Both the position numbers and the translations under genes were made by a program. Positions 7,021 to 13,327 of a DNA stretch of 13,327 bases are shown in pieces (the first letter of the stretch is position 1; every line of letters begins with the position of its first letter). The DNA is from JBFIHZ01 sp041601535 (GTDB taxonomy: Bacteria; Pseudomonadota; Gammaproteobacteria; Xanthomonadales; SZUA-36). The DNA lies in assembly GCA_041601535.1 (NCBI GenBank), contig JBFIHZ010000077.1, forward strand, positions 1-13,327, in the 5' to 3' direction. The notes under the pieces are model-generated. The model worked only from the letters and a program-made list of their open reading frames with translations. It was not told the origin of the DNA and did no database searches.

Positions 7021-7614
7021 CTATTCATGATTCGACAAGCGCTCCAGGTAACGGGCCACCAGATCGACTTCGATATTAACCGCGTCGCCGGGATTCAATT
7101 CCCCCAACGTGGTGATTTCCAGTGTATGCGGGATCAGGCACACGGCGAAACGCCGGCCCTGCGTTTCGTTGACGGTGAGACTGACGCCGTTGATGCAAAT
7201 CGAGCCTTTCTTGGCCACATAGCGCGCCAGCTCAGCCGGCAGTTCGAATTCCAGCCGCTCGGCACGCCCATCGGGCGTTCGGGAAACCAGCCGGCCCATG
7301 CCGTCCACGTGGCCGGTGACCAGGTGACCACCCAGGCGGTCAGCCAGGGTCAGGGCCAGTTCCAGGTTTACCCGGGAGCCGATAGCCATTTCACCCAGCG
7401 TGGTCAGTTGCAGCGTTTCGGCCGACACGTCTGCCATGAAACCGCTGGCCCGGGGCTGCAACATCGTCAGGCACACACCGGATACCGCAATGCTGTCACC
7501 CTCGTTGCTGTGCTCAAGACCCATGCCGGGCGCTTCCACCCGGATGCGCACATCGCCTCCAGCCTGAGCCAGCTCCAGTACTTTTCCAGTTTTTTCCACG
7601 ATTCCGGTAAACAC
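7021..7614 (-). CDS. ribE: Riboflavin synthase (alpha subunit type)
   Basis: Riboflavin synthase dismutates two molecules of 6,7-dimethyl-8-ribityllumazine into riboflavin and the pyrimidine that RibH reuses. The 197-residue product begins MFTGIVEKTGKVLEL, the family N-terminus, and consists of two homologous lumazine-binding barrels, roughly 1-97 and 98-187. Each has the repeat signature: 'VSGVCLTM' at 44-51 and 'INGVSLTV' at 141-148, with 'GGHLVTGHVDG' at 95-105 at the join. The start is a GTG at 7614, preceded by AGGAAG about 5 bases upstream. The frame is open to 7839 but the extra residues would lie inside ribD and do not resemble the family. The gene is named ribE here; some organisms call the same enzyme ribC. 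It follows ribD by 13 bp and precedes ribBA by 37 bp. Confidence 0.96.
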   Translation of the reverse strand: MFTGIVEKTGKVLELAQAGGDVRIRVEAPGMGLEHSNEGDSIAVSGVCLTMLQPRASGFMADVSAETLQLTTLGEMAIGSRVNLELALTLADRLGGHLVTGHVDGMGRLVSRTPDGRAERLEFELPAELARYVAKKGSICINGVSLTVNETQGRRFAVCLIPHTLEITTLGELNPGDAVNIEVDLVARYLERLSNHE

Positions 7615-7627
7615 GATTCTTCCTGAT

Positions 7628-8737
7628 TCAACTGGCCGTGGCGGAATCGCTGCGCGGCCGCAAGCGCAATCGCGTATCGACACCCAGCGCGCGCCGTTCC
7701 AACAGTTCCAGATGCGTGCGTTGTTGCATGGATTCAAGCTCTCCCAGCGCAAATGGGCCTGCGGCACCGCAGCCCAGTAACACGGGTGCCTGGTAAACCA
7801 GCACTTCGTCCACCAGGTTGGCCTGTAACAGCGCGCCACACAACACCGCGCCAGCCTCTACCTGCAACTCGTTGATTTCCCGCTCCGCCAGGGCTTTGAG
7901 CAAGGCCGGCAGGTCAACGCGGTCCTGTGCCAAAGGCAAGGGCAGGATGTCAGCCCCGCTGTCGCGCAAGGCTTGCGGCACAGCATGGTCTGCTGCTCCG
8001 GCAATCAATGTGCTGCCCGGGTGCTGCAGGATGCGGCTATGGACGGGCGTGCGCCAGTGGGTGTCCACCACCACGCGCAACGGACGTAAGGGCGGTTCCT
8101 GCACCCGCGCGGTCATTTCCGGGTCATCGGCCAGCACCGTGCCGATGCCGGTCAGCAGGGCGGATGAGCGTGCCCGCCACTGCTGCACGTCAGCACGCGA
8201 GGCAGCGCCCGTGATCCACTGGCTCTCGCCGCTGACCAGCGCGGTGCGGCCGTCCAGGCTGATGGCCGTCTTCACCCGCACCCATGGCCTGCCCCGGCGC
8301 ATGCGCATCAGAAAGCCGGCATTCAGTTCTTCCGCCGCAGCCGCCATCAGGCCGGTTTCGACCTGCACGCCGGCCGCCTGCAGCTTGCGGCAGCCGCTGC
8401 CATTGACCTGGCTGTTCGGGTCTTGCATGGCAATGACCACACGCTCAATTCCTGCCTGCAACAGGGCATCCACGCAAGGCGGTGTGCGCCCATGGTGGCT
8501 GCAGGGTTCCAGCGTAACGTAAGCCGTGGCACCGCGGGCCGCTTCGCCTGCCTGCGCCAGGGCAAGGGGTTCGGCGTGGGGCTGGCCGGCCTCAGCATGC
8601 CAGGCCGACGCCAGTATCTTGCCATGCGCGGCAATAACACAGCCCACCCTTGGATTTGGATGGCTGGTATGGAGGCCTTTTTCAGCCTGCCGCAAGGCCA
8701 CCGCCATGCACTGGTGATCAAACGCGGAAAAGGTCAT
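7628..8737 (-). CDS. ribD: Bifunctional diaminohydroxyphosphoribosylaminopyrimidine deaminase / 5-amino-6-(5-phosphoribosylamino)uracil reductase
   Basis: RibD carries out the second and third steps of riboflavin synthesis: deamination of the GTP-derived pyrimidine, then NADPH-dependent reduction of its ribosyl side chain. The 369-residue product has the zinc deaminase domain at about 1-148, with 'HPNPRVGCVI' at 26-35, 'HAE' at 54-56 (the catalytic Glu56) and 'TLEPCSHHGRTPPC' at 75-88 supplying Cys79 and Cys88. The reductase domain, from about 150 onward, shows 'RVKTAISLDGR' at 154-164, 'GIGTVLADDPEMT' at 197-209 and 'VEAGAVLCGALLQANLVDE' at 293-311. All key residues are present. Small departures are PHAEPLAL where the family usually has HAEV, and VEAG for VEGG. 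The ATG at 8737 overlaps the nrdR stop by 4 bp (ATGA), so translation is probably coupled. Confidence 0.97.
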   Translation of the reverse strand: MTFSAFDHQCMAVALRQAEKGLHTSHPNPRVGCVIAAHGKILASAWHAEAGQPHAEPLALAQAGEAARGATAYVTLEPCSHHGRTPPCVDALLQAGIERVVIAMQDPNSQVNGSGCRKLQAAGVQVETGLMAAAAEELNAGFLMRMRRGRPWVRVKTAISLDGRTALVSGESQWITGAASRADVQQWRARSSALLTGIGTVLADDPEMTARVQEPPLRPLRVVVDTHWRTPVHSRILQHPGSTLIAGAADHAVPQALRDSGADILPLPLAQDRVDLPALLKALAEREINELQVEAGAVLCGALLQANLVDEVLVYQAPVLLGCGAAGPFALGELESMQQRTHLELLERRALGVDTRLRLRPRSDSATAS

Positions 8738-9261
8738 TTTTTATCGCGCTTGCTGGGCCCGCTGGCCGCATCCAGCAGGGATATCTGGCGTTGATCCAGG
8801 TTGCCCGGAGCCTGTTTTTCCAGGCGCTCAATTACATCCCGAAAGGCCTGCACGTCCTCAAAGCGCTTGTACACCGACGCAAAGCGGACGTATGCCACCT
8901 GGTCCAGCTGACTGAGTTCGCGCATCACCCACTCACCCAGCAGGCTGCTGGGAATTTCCGCATCTTCCACGCTGCGTATATTGCGCAGCAGTTTGCGGAT
9001 GGCCCGTTCAACTTCACGCGTTTCCACCGGGCGTTTTTCCAGCGCCCGTAACATGCCATTGCGCAGTTTCTCATCAGAAAACGCCTCGCGGGCGCCGTTC
9101 GACTTGATGATACGTGGTGCTTTGAGTTCCGGGGCTTCATAAGTATTGAAGCGGGCGCCGCAGTCGGCGCACTGTCTGCGCCGACGGATCTGCATGCCAT
9201 CACCGGTTAACCGGGAGTCAACGACCCGGGTTTCGGTGTGATTGCAGAAAGGGCACCACAT
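8734..9261 (-). CDS. nrdR: Transcriptional repressor NrdR
   Basis: NrdR is a nucleotide-sensing repressor of ribonucleotide reductase genes; in this family it binds paired NrdR boxes when dATP-loaded. The N-terminus is a zinc ribbon with Cys3, Cys6, Cys31 and Cys34 ('MWCPFCNHTETRVVDSR' and 'RRRQCADCGARFNTYE'). An ATP-cone domain follows at about 49-139, with 'KSNGAREAFSDEKL' and 'YVRFASVYKRFEDVQAF'. At 175 residues it is longer than E. coli NrdR (149), through a charged C-terminal tail ending in KRDKK. The gene follows glyA by 9 bp and no convincing Shine-Dalgarno precedes its ATG, so it may rely on translational coupling to glyA. The nrdR-ribD pairing is conserved in proteobacteria. Confidence 0.97.
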   Translation of the reverse strand: MWCPFCNHTETRVVDSRLTGDGMQIRRRRQCADCGARFNTYEAPELKAPRIIKSNGAREAFSDEKLRNGMLRALEKRPVETREVERAIRKLLRNIRSVEDAEIPSSLLGEWVMRELSQLDQVAYVRFASVYKRFEDVQAFRDVIERLEKQAPGNLDQRQISLLDAASGPSKRDKK

Positions 9262-9270
9262 CGAACAGGC

Positions 9271-10527
9271 TTACTGGCCGTAAACCGCGTGTTTACGGCA
9301 TAGCGCGACGGCCTGGCCCTTGACCTGCCCGACCACGTTTTCATCGCCCATGTGATCCAGCACATCGCAAATCAATCTGGCCAGTTCTTCGCAGTCCTGC
9401 GCGGTAAACCCGCGGGTGGTCACCGCCGGCGTGCCCAGGCGCAAGCCACTGGTGATGAACGGTGAGCGTGGCTCGCCCGGTACGGTGTTCTTGTTCACCG
9501 TGATATTGGCGCGGCCCAGTGCCTCCTCAGCGTCTTTGCCGGTAAACTCCCGGCCAATCAGGTCCACCAGAAACAGGTGATTGTCGGTGCCGCCGGAAAC
9601 CACCTTGTAACCGCGGTCGATCAGCTTCGCAGCCATCACCCGGGCATTGTCAATGACCGCCTGCTGGTAACCCTTGAATGCAGGTTCCAATGCTTCCTTG
9701 AACGCGACCGCTTTGGCTGCGATCACGTGCATCAGTGGTCCGCCCTGGGTACCGGGAAACACCAGCGAGTTCAGTTTTTTATGGATGGCTTCATCATCCT
9801 GCGCCAGGATGATGCCGCCACGCGGGCCGCGCAGGGTCTTGTGCGTGGTCGACGTGGTCACGTGAGCATGGGGTACCGGGTTGGGGTACAGACCGGCAGC
9901 CACCAGTCCGGCCACGTGCGCCATATCAACCAGGAAATACGCACCGACGGAGTCAGCGATCTCGCGCATTTTTGCCCAGTCAATCACGCGTGAATAGGCG
10001 GAAAACCCACCAATCAGCATTTTCGGCTGGTGCTGCTCCGCCAGATCGGCAATCACGTCATAATCAATCAGCCCGGTTTCCGTGTTGATGCCGTATTGCA
10101 CTGCGTTAAACAGCTTGCCGGAGAAATTCACCGGGCTGCCATGGGTCAGATGCCCGCCTTCCGACAGGCTCATGCCGAGTATGGTGTCACCCGGTTGCAG
10201 CAAGGCCAGGTAGGCGGCCGCATTGGCCTGCGAGCCTGAGTGTGGCTGGACGTTGGCATAACCGGCGCCAAACAGCTGCTTCACCCGGTCCTGCGCCAGT
10301 TTTTCAGCGATATCCACGTATTCGCAGCCGCCGTAATAGCGTTTACCGGGGTAGCCTTCCGCGTACTTGTTGGTCAGCACGGAACCCTGCGCTTCCATTA
10401 CCCTGGGGCTGGCATAGTTTTCTGATGCGATCAGCTCAATGTGGTCTTCCTGGCGGCTTACCTCGGCATCAATGGCCGCGGCAAGTTCATCGTCAAATCC
10501 GCGGATCCGGTAACTGTTGTCGAACAT
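9271..10527 (-). CDS. glyA: Serine hydroxymethyltransferase
   Basis: GlyA is the pyridoxal-phosphate enzyme that interconverts serine plus tetrahydrofolate with glycine plus methylene-tetrahydrofolate, the main source of one-carbon units. The 418-residue product has the expected family length and motifs: 'ELIASENYASPRVMEAQGS' at 31-49, 'NKYAEGYPGKRYYGGCEYVD' at 53-72, 'PHSGSQANAA' at 95-104, 'DMAHVAGL' at 201-208 and the PLP-lysine motif 'TTSTTHKTLRGPRGG' with Lys230. The frame is open upstream to 10713, but the ATG at 10527 gives the standard N-terminus (MFDNSYRIRGFDDEL) and has AGGAAG about 5 bases upstream. It is the first gene of the nine-gene minus-strand block, diverges from ettA across 253 bp, and is followed by nrdR at 9 bp. 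Confidence 0.98.
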   Translation of the reverse strand: MFDNSYRIRGFDDELAAAIDAEVSRQEDHIELIASENYASPRVMEAQGSVLTNKYAEGYPGKRYYGGCEYVDIAEKLAQDRVKQLFGAGYANVQPHSGSQANAAAYLALLQPGDTILGMSLSEGGHLTHGSPVNFSGKLFNAVQYGINTETGLIDYDVIADLAEQHQPKMLIGGFSAYSRVIDWAKMREIADSVGAYFLVDMAHVAGLVAAGLYPNPVPHAHVTTSTTHKTLRGPRGGIILAQDDEAIHKKLNSLVFPGTQGGPLMHVIAAKAVAFKEALEPAFKGYQQAVIDNARVMAAKLIDRGYKVVSGGTDNHLFLVDLIGREFTGKDAEEALGRANITVNKNTVPGEPRSPFITSGLRLGTPAVTTRGFTAQDCEELARLICDVLDHMGDENVVGQVKGQAVALCRKHAVYGQ

Positions 10528-10546
10528 GATTCTTCCTGTATTGGAC

Positions 10547-10567
10547 GGGTAAATGGGCGCATTACCC
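10547..10567 (-). promoter_or_regulatory. Small hairpin in the glyA leader
   Basis: GGGTAA (10547-10552) and TTACCC (10562-10567) form a perfect 6-bp inverted repeat with a 9-base loop, about 20 bases upstream of the glyA start. There is no T-tract, so it is not a usual terminator. It matches no riboswitch that I can recognise. The repeat is seen directly; any effect on glyA translation is guesswork. Confidence 0.3.
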
Positions 10568-10598
10568 AGCGCTGCCGGGATGCGGAAAACAGCCCTGA

Positions 10599-10604
10599 AT
10601 TCTA
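10599..10604 (-). promoter_or_regulatory. glyA: Possible -10 element for the glyA operon
   Basis: The minus strand reads TAGAAT here, five of six matches to the sigma70 -10 consensus, in an AT-rich pocket about 70 bases upstream of the glyA start. No good -35 lies 16-18 bases further upstream (the sequence there is GC-rich), so an activator would be needed or the call is wrong. No PurR or MetR-like site that I could recognise lies nearby. Confidence 0.2.
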
Positions 10605-10637
10605 TCATTGATTGCACCCGCGCTGCCCGTATTCGGC

Positions 10638-10740
10638 CGTGGTCCTGCCGGCCCTGCCCGCTTGCCCATGTCACGGCCGGTTGCGTCGTCACTCTGGTCA
10701 GAGCTGCGCTCATATTGGATAATACGAGGTCCTGCCGGCC
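10638..10740. repeat. Pair of 16-bp near-identical direct repeats around the ettA promoter
   Basis: CGTGGTCCTGCCGGCC at 10638-10653 and CGAGGTCCTGCCGGCC at 10725-10740 differ in one base; their start positions are 87 bp apart. One copy lies upstream of the ettA promoter candidate and the other covers the expected transcription start. The sequence is GC-rich like the genome, so chance is possible, but 13 consecutive identical bases in a 253-bp gap is noteworthy. A regulator-binding pair is one reading; a remnant of local duplication is another. Confidence 0.45.
10695..10723 (+). promoter_or_regulatory. ettA: Candidate sigma70 promoter for ettA
   Basis: TGGTCA at 10695-10700 (four of six matches to TTGACA) and GATAAT at 10718-10723 (five of six matches to TATAAT) are separated by 17 bases, the optimal spacing. 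Transcription would start near 10730, giving a leader of about 50 bases before the ettA ATG at 10781. It is the best promoter-like pair in the glyA/ettA divergent gap. Confidence 0.45.
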
Positions 10741-10780
10741 GCGCTGCGGTGCTTTGAACTCCTGCTAACCGGATTACATC

Positions 10781-12451
10781 ATGGCTCAATACATTTATAC
10801 GATGATTGGCGTAAGCAAGACTGTGCCGCCCAATCGCACCATTATCAAAGACATATCGTTGTCCTTTTTTCCCGGTGCGAAGATTGGACTGCTGGGACTG
10901 AATGGCGCCGGCAAGTCCACCGTGCTGCGCATCATGGCTGGCGTGGACCCGGACTTCGATGGCGAAGCGCGCCCACAAGCCGGCATAAACATCGGTTACC
11001 TGGCCCAGGAGCCGGAACTGGACGACAGCAAGACCGTGCGCGAAGTGGTGGAAGAAGGCGTGGGCGAGATTCGCGATGCGCTGACCCGCTTCGACGAGGT
11101 CAGCATGAAGTTTGCCGAACCCATGGATGACGAGGCGATGAACGCACTGCTGGAAGAACAGGCGGCCCTGCAGGAAACCATTGAGAATGCCAACGGATGG
11201 GAACTGGAACGCACGCTGGAAATTGCTGCGGATGCCTTGCGGCTGCCAGCCTGGGACGAACCGGTGAAGCACCTGTCTGGCGGCGAGCGCCGGCGCGTGG
11301 CCCTGTGCCGCCTGCTGTTGTCCAACCCCGACATGTTGTTGCTGGACGAGCCCACCAACCACCTGGATGCCGAATCGGTGGCCTGGCTGGAACGCTACCT
11401 GGGCGAATTCAGCGGTACCGTGGTGGCCATCACCCATGACCGATATTTTCTGGATAACGCGGCCGAGTGGATACTGGAACTCGACCGTGGCCACGGCATC
11501 CCGTGGAAAGGCAATTACTCTTCCTGGCTGGAGCAGAAAGATCAGCGCCTGCAGCAGGAGGCCGGCAAAGAGCGCGAACGGCAACGCACCATCCAGGCGG
11601 AACTGGAGTGGGTCCGGTCCAATCCCAAAGGCCGCCGTGCCAAGAGCAAGGCGCGTTTGCAGCGATTTGAAGAACTCAATTCCCAGCAGTACCAGCAGCG
11701 CAATGAAACGCATGAGATTTTCATTCCACCCGGGCCACGCCTGGGCGAGCAGGTCATCGAACTGAACCATGTCAGCAAGGGTTTTGGCGACCGCCTGTTG
11801 ATTGACGACCTCAGCTTCAGCATTCCGCCGGGCGCCATCGTGGGCGTGATTGGCGGTAACGGCGCGGGTAAATCCACCCTGTTCCGCATGCTGACCGGAC
11901 AAGAACAGCCTGACCAGGGCGAAATCACCATTGGCAGCACCGTGGAGTTGGCCTACGTGGACCAAAGCCGCGACAGCCTGAACGGTGAGCGCACCGTCTG
12001 GGAAGAAATCGCTGACGGCGAGGAAATCATTACGGTCGGAAACTTCAAAACCCAGTCACGTGCCTACGTCGGACGCTTCAATTTCCGTGGTGCCGATCAG
12101 CAAAAACGGGTGCAGGATCTGTCTGGTGGCGAACGTAACCGGGTGCACCTGGCCAAGCTGCTGCGCTCAGGTGGCAACGTATTGCTGCTGGATGAGCCCA
12201 CCAACGACCTGGACGTGGAAACCCTGCGGGCACTGGAAGAGGCGCTGCTGGAGTTTCCGGGCTGCGTGGTGGTGATATCACATGACCGCTGGTTCCTGGA
12301 TCGCATCGCCACCCATATGCTGGCTTTTGAAGGCGACAGCCACGTGGAATGGTTTGAAGGCAATTATTCCGAATACGAGGCCGATCTGAAACGCCGGCTG
12401 GGTGATGAAGCCGCCACCCCGCACCGCATGAAATACCGGCGGCTGCAGTAG
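10781..12451 (+). CDS. ettA: Energy-dependent translational throttle protein EttA (ABC-F ATPase)
   Basis: EttA is a soluble ABC-F protein that binds the ribosomal E site and gates the first elongation step according to the ATP/ADP balance. The 556-residue product is almost exactly the E. coli length (555). The first ATPase domain has Walker A 'GLNGAGKST' at 39-47, signature 'LSGGE' at 165-169 and Walker B 'LLLDE' at 186-190 with catalytic Glu190. The second has 'GGNGAGKST' at 358-366, 'LSGGE' at 447-451 and 'LLLDE' at 468-472 with Glu472. Between them, about 242-310, lies the long charged linker characteristic of the P-site tRNA interaction motif ('NPKGRRAKSKARLQRFEEL' at 281-299). The N-terminal 'AQYIYTMIGVSK' and C-terminal 'THMLAFEGDSHVEWFEGNYSEYE' distinguish EttA from Uup and YheS. 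The Shine-Dalgarno is weak (GGA). It ends 7 bp from the convergent epimerase gene. Confidence 0.97.
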   Translation: MAQYIYTMIGVSKTVPPNRTIIKDISLSFFPGAKIGLLGLNGAGKSTVLRIMAGVDPDFDGEARPQAGINIGYLAQEPELDDSKTVREVVEEGVGEIRDALTRFDEVSMKFAEPMDDEAMNALLEEQAALQETIENANGWELERTLEIAADALRLPAWDEPVKHLSGGERRRVALCRLLLSNPDMLLLDEPTNHLDAESVAWLERYLGEFSGTVVAITHDRYFLDNAAEWILELDRGHGIPWKGNYSSWLEQKDQRLQQEAGKERERQRTIQAELEWVRSNPKGRRAKSKARLQRFEELNSQQYQQRNETHEIFIPPGPRLGEQVIELNHVSKGFGDRLLIDDLSFSIPPGAIVGVIGGNGAGKSTLFRMLTGQEQPDQGEITIGSTVELAYVDQSRDSLNGERTVWEEIADGEEIITVGNFKTQSRAYVGRFNFRGADQQKRVQDLSGGERNRVHLAKLLRSGGNVLLLDEPTNDLDVETLRALEEALLEFPGCVVVISHDRWFLDRIATHMLAFEGDSHVEWFEGNYSEYEADLKRRLGDEAATPHRMKYRRLQ

Positions 12452-12458
12452 CTGCTGT

Positions 12459-13327
12459 TTATCCGTTGCGGTTGGGCGGCTGCAACGCGGCGGCCGCGGC
12501 TGGCAGGTCGAAGTCGGCCGCGGTGAGGTGAAACGGCCGGGGCTGGTAGTCAATGACCTGCTGCAGCTCATTGGAGTCAAACACCATATCGCGGTTTTGC
12601 CGCCGAACCTGCTCCGCATTGAGAACGGCTGATCCGGGCAGCAAGCGGCTCAGCCGGGCGGCCAGCACCAGCAAACCGGCAGGCAGACCGATGATACGCA
12701 CCGGCAAATCCAGCGCGGCGAAGATACGGCAAACCAACTCCCGGTAAGTCAACACCTCGCCGCCACTGACCGTGCAGTCCAGGCTGGCGAGACCCTCACG
12801 GCAGGCCAACGCGGCCAGCGCGGCAGCCAGGTCATCGGCATGCACCGGCTGGCGCAACCCGGCTGCCGCACCCGCCAGGGGAAGCAGGTGGAAGCGGTGG
12901 ATAAAGCCCGCCAGGCGGCTGATGGTCTGATCACGGCCGCAGCCATAGATCATGGTTGGACGCAGCAGGGCCAGCGGAATGTCGCGCTGGTGGCAAGCCA
13001 CCTGCAACTTGGTTTCGGCATCCAGTATCGCCTGGATTTGCCGCCGCTCAGCCGCATCAGCGGAGAACTGCTTGGTCAGCGTGCTGCTGGTGGACAGACA
13101 GATCACACGCTGCAGCCTGGGGCCGCTGGACAGCAGCCGGCTGGCGATGTCTATCGGGCCGCAGGAAATCAGCGTGTACGGCTCGCCCGCAGTGCCGCCA
13201 GACGTGTACTCGCGGCTGGCTGCGGCTGAAACATTGGCATCGTCAGGGTGCAGCCAGCGGAGCTGGCCGGAGCACAAGGGCAGACTGTCCCCCACGGCAA
13301 TGCGGCGGCTCAGCGCCAGCACGGTAA
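12459..13327 (-). CDS. NAD-dependent epimerase/dehydratase-like protein (atypical SDR), 5' end cut off
   Basis: The frame is open to the window edge, so the N-terminal Rossmann glycine motif (GxxGxxG) lies outside; the visible part begins '..TVLALSRR', like the end of the second Rossmann strand. The roughly 289 visible residues show 'VICLSTSSTLTK', 'LALLRPTMIYGCGRD', 'LAGAAAGLRQPVHADDLAAAL' and 'CTVSGGEVLTYREL', typical of extended or atypical short-chain dehydrogenases related to nucleoside-diphosphate-sugar epimerases. The usual catalytic YxxxK is not intact: the segment reads 'ILDAETKLQ', with Asp four residues before the lysine. A classical epimerase reaction is therefore doubtful, and it may bind a dinucleotide for another purpose. 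The substrate cannot be named. It converges on ettA at 7 bp and appears to be the end of a separate minus-strand unit. Confidence 0.85.
   Translation of the reverse strand, partial: TVLALSRRIAVGDSLPLCSGQLRWLHPDDANVSAAASREYTSGGTAGEPYTLISCGPIDIASRLLSSGPRLQRVICLSTSSTLTKQFSADAAERRQIQAILDAETKLQVACHQRDIPLALLRPTMIYGCGRDQTISRLAGFIHRFHLLPLAGAAAGLRQPVHADDLAAALAALACREGLASLDCTVSGGEVLTYRELVCRIFAALDLPVRIIGLPAGLLVLAARLSRLLPGSAVLNAEQVRRQNRDMVFDSNELQQVIDYQPRPFHLTAADFDLPAAAAALQPPNRNG

Noticed and set aside
6984..7028. ATG start for ribBA at 7028
   Set aside because: No Shine-Dalgarno, an 8-bp overlap with ribE, and an N-terminal stretch not seen in the family; the GTG at 6983 has CGGGAG 7 bases upstream.
7615..7839. 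Upstream extension of ribE to 7839
   Set aside because: It would overlap ribD by over 200 bp; the GTG at 7614 gives the MFTGIVE family N-terminus with AGGAAG upstream.
10528..10713. Upstream extension of glyA to 10713
   Set aside because: The extra 62 residues do not resemble serine hydroxymethyltransferase, while the ATG at 10527 has a strong Shine-Dalgarno and the normal N-terminus.
10562..11965. Minus-strand open frame of 467 codons opposite ettA
   Set aside because: Antisense to the ABC-F ATPase domains, whose motifs are intact on the plus strand; the translation is a low-information shadow.
1..13327. Mobile element, CRISPR array, toxin-antitoxin or defence system
   Set aside because: Every large frame is accounted for by core genes; there are no repeats of array type, no transposase or integrase motifs, and no stretch of foreign composition.

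Overview
This window is ordinary, gene-dense chromosome from a GC-rich member of the Gammaproteobacteria. The evidence is the set of families: LpoA and DolP outer-membrane lipoproteins, the rsmI/lpoA/yraN/dolP neighbourhood, an nrdR-ribD-ribE-ribBA-ribH-nusB-thiL-pgpA gene string, and an EttA-type ABC-F protein. The order resembles free-living marine or soil lineages more than enterics, because ribE and ribBA lie inside the nrdR-nusB string. I cannot fix the genus from the sequence alone. There is no transposase, integrase, phage gene, CRISPR array, tRNA or rRNA, and no sign of recent transfer.

Layout. (1) 1-289, minus strand: the 5' part of rsmI (16S rRNA methyltransferase), diverging from the next block across a 146-bp gap that holds a perfect 9-bp inverted repeat. 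(2) 436-3368, plus strand: a cell-envelope block of lpoA (activator of a peptidoglycan synthase), yraN (nuclease-fold protein) and dolP (two-BON-domain lipoprotein). The diaA gene usually found between yraN and dolP is absent. (3) 3394-10527, minus strand: nine packed genes, read in transcription order as glyA, nrdR, ribD, ribE, ribBA, ribH, nusB, thiL, pgpA. Most joints are 1-4 bp overlaps or gaps under 40 bp, so one operon from upstream of glyA, possibly with internal promoters, is the simplest reading. (4) 10528-10780: a 253-bp divergent promoter region with a plausible sigma70 promoter for ettA and a 16-bp direct repeat with one mismatch. (5) 10781-12451, plus strand: ettA, converging at 7 bp with (6) 12459-13327, minus strand: an NAD-dependent epimerase-like gene cut by the window end.

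Function. The large operon joins one-carbon supply (GlyA), control of ribonucleotide reductase (NrdR), four riboflavin enzymes (RibD, RibBA, RibH, RibE), transcription antitermination (NusB), thiamine diphosphate formation (ThiL) and phosphatidylglycerol synthesis (PgpA). RibBA has a C-terminal GTP cyclohydrolase II-like domain without a single cysteine, so it cannot carry the usual zinc site. The first step of riboflavin synthesis must therefore be supplied by a ribA gene outside this window.

I found no undescribed multi-gene system here. The observations worth a second look are the cysteine-free RibBA domain, the missing diaA, the epimerase without its catalytic tyrosine, and a few small repeats in the two divergent promoter regions.
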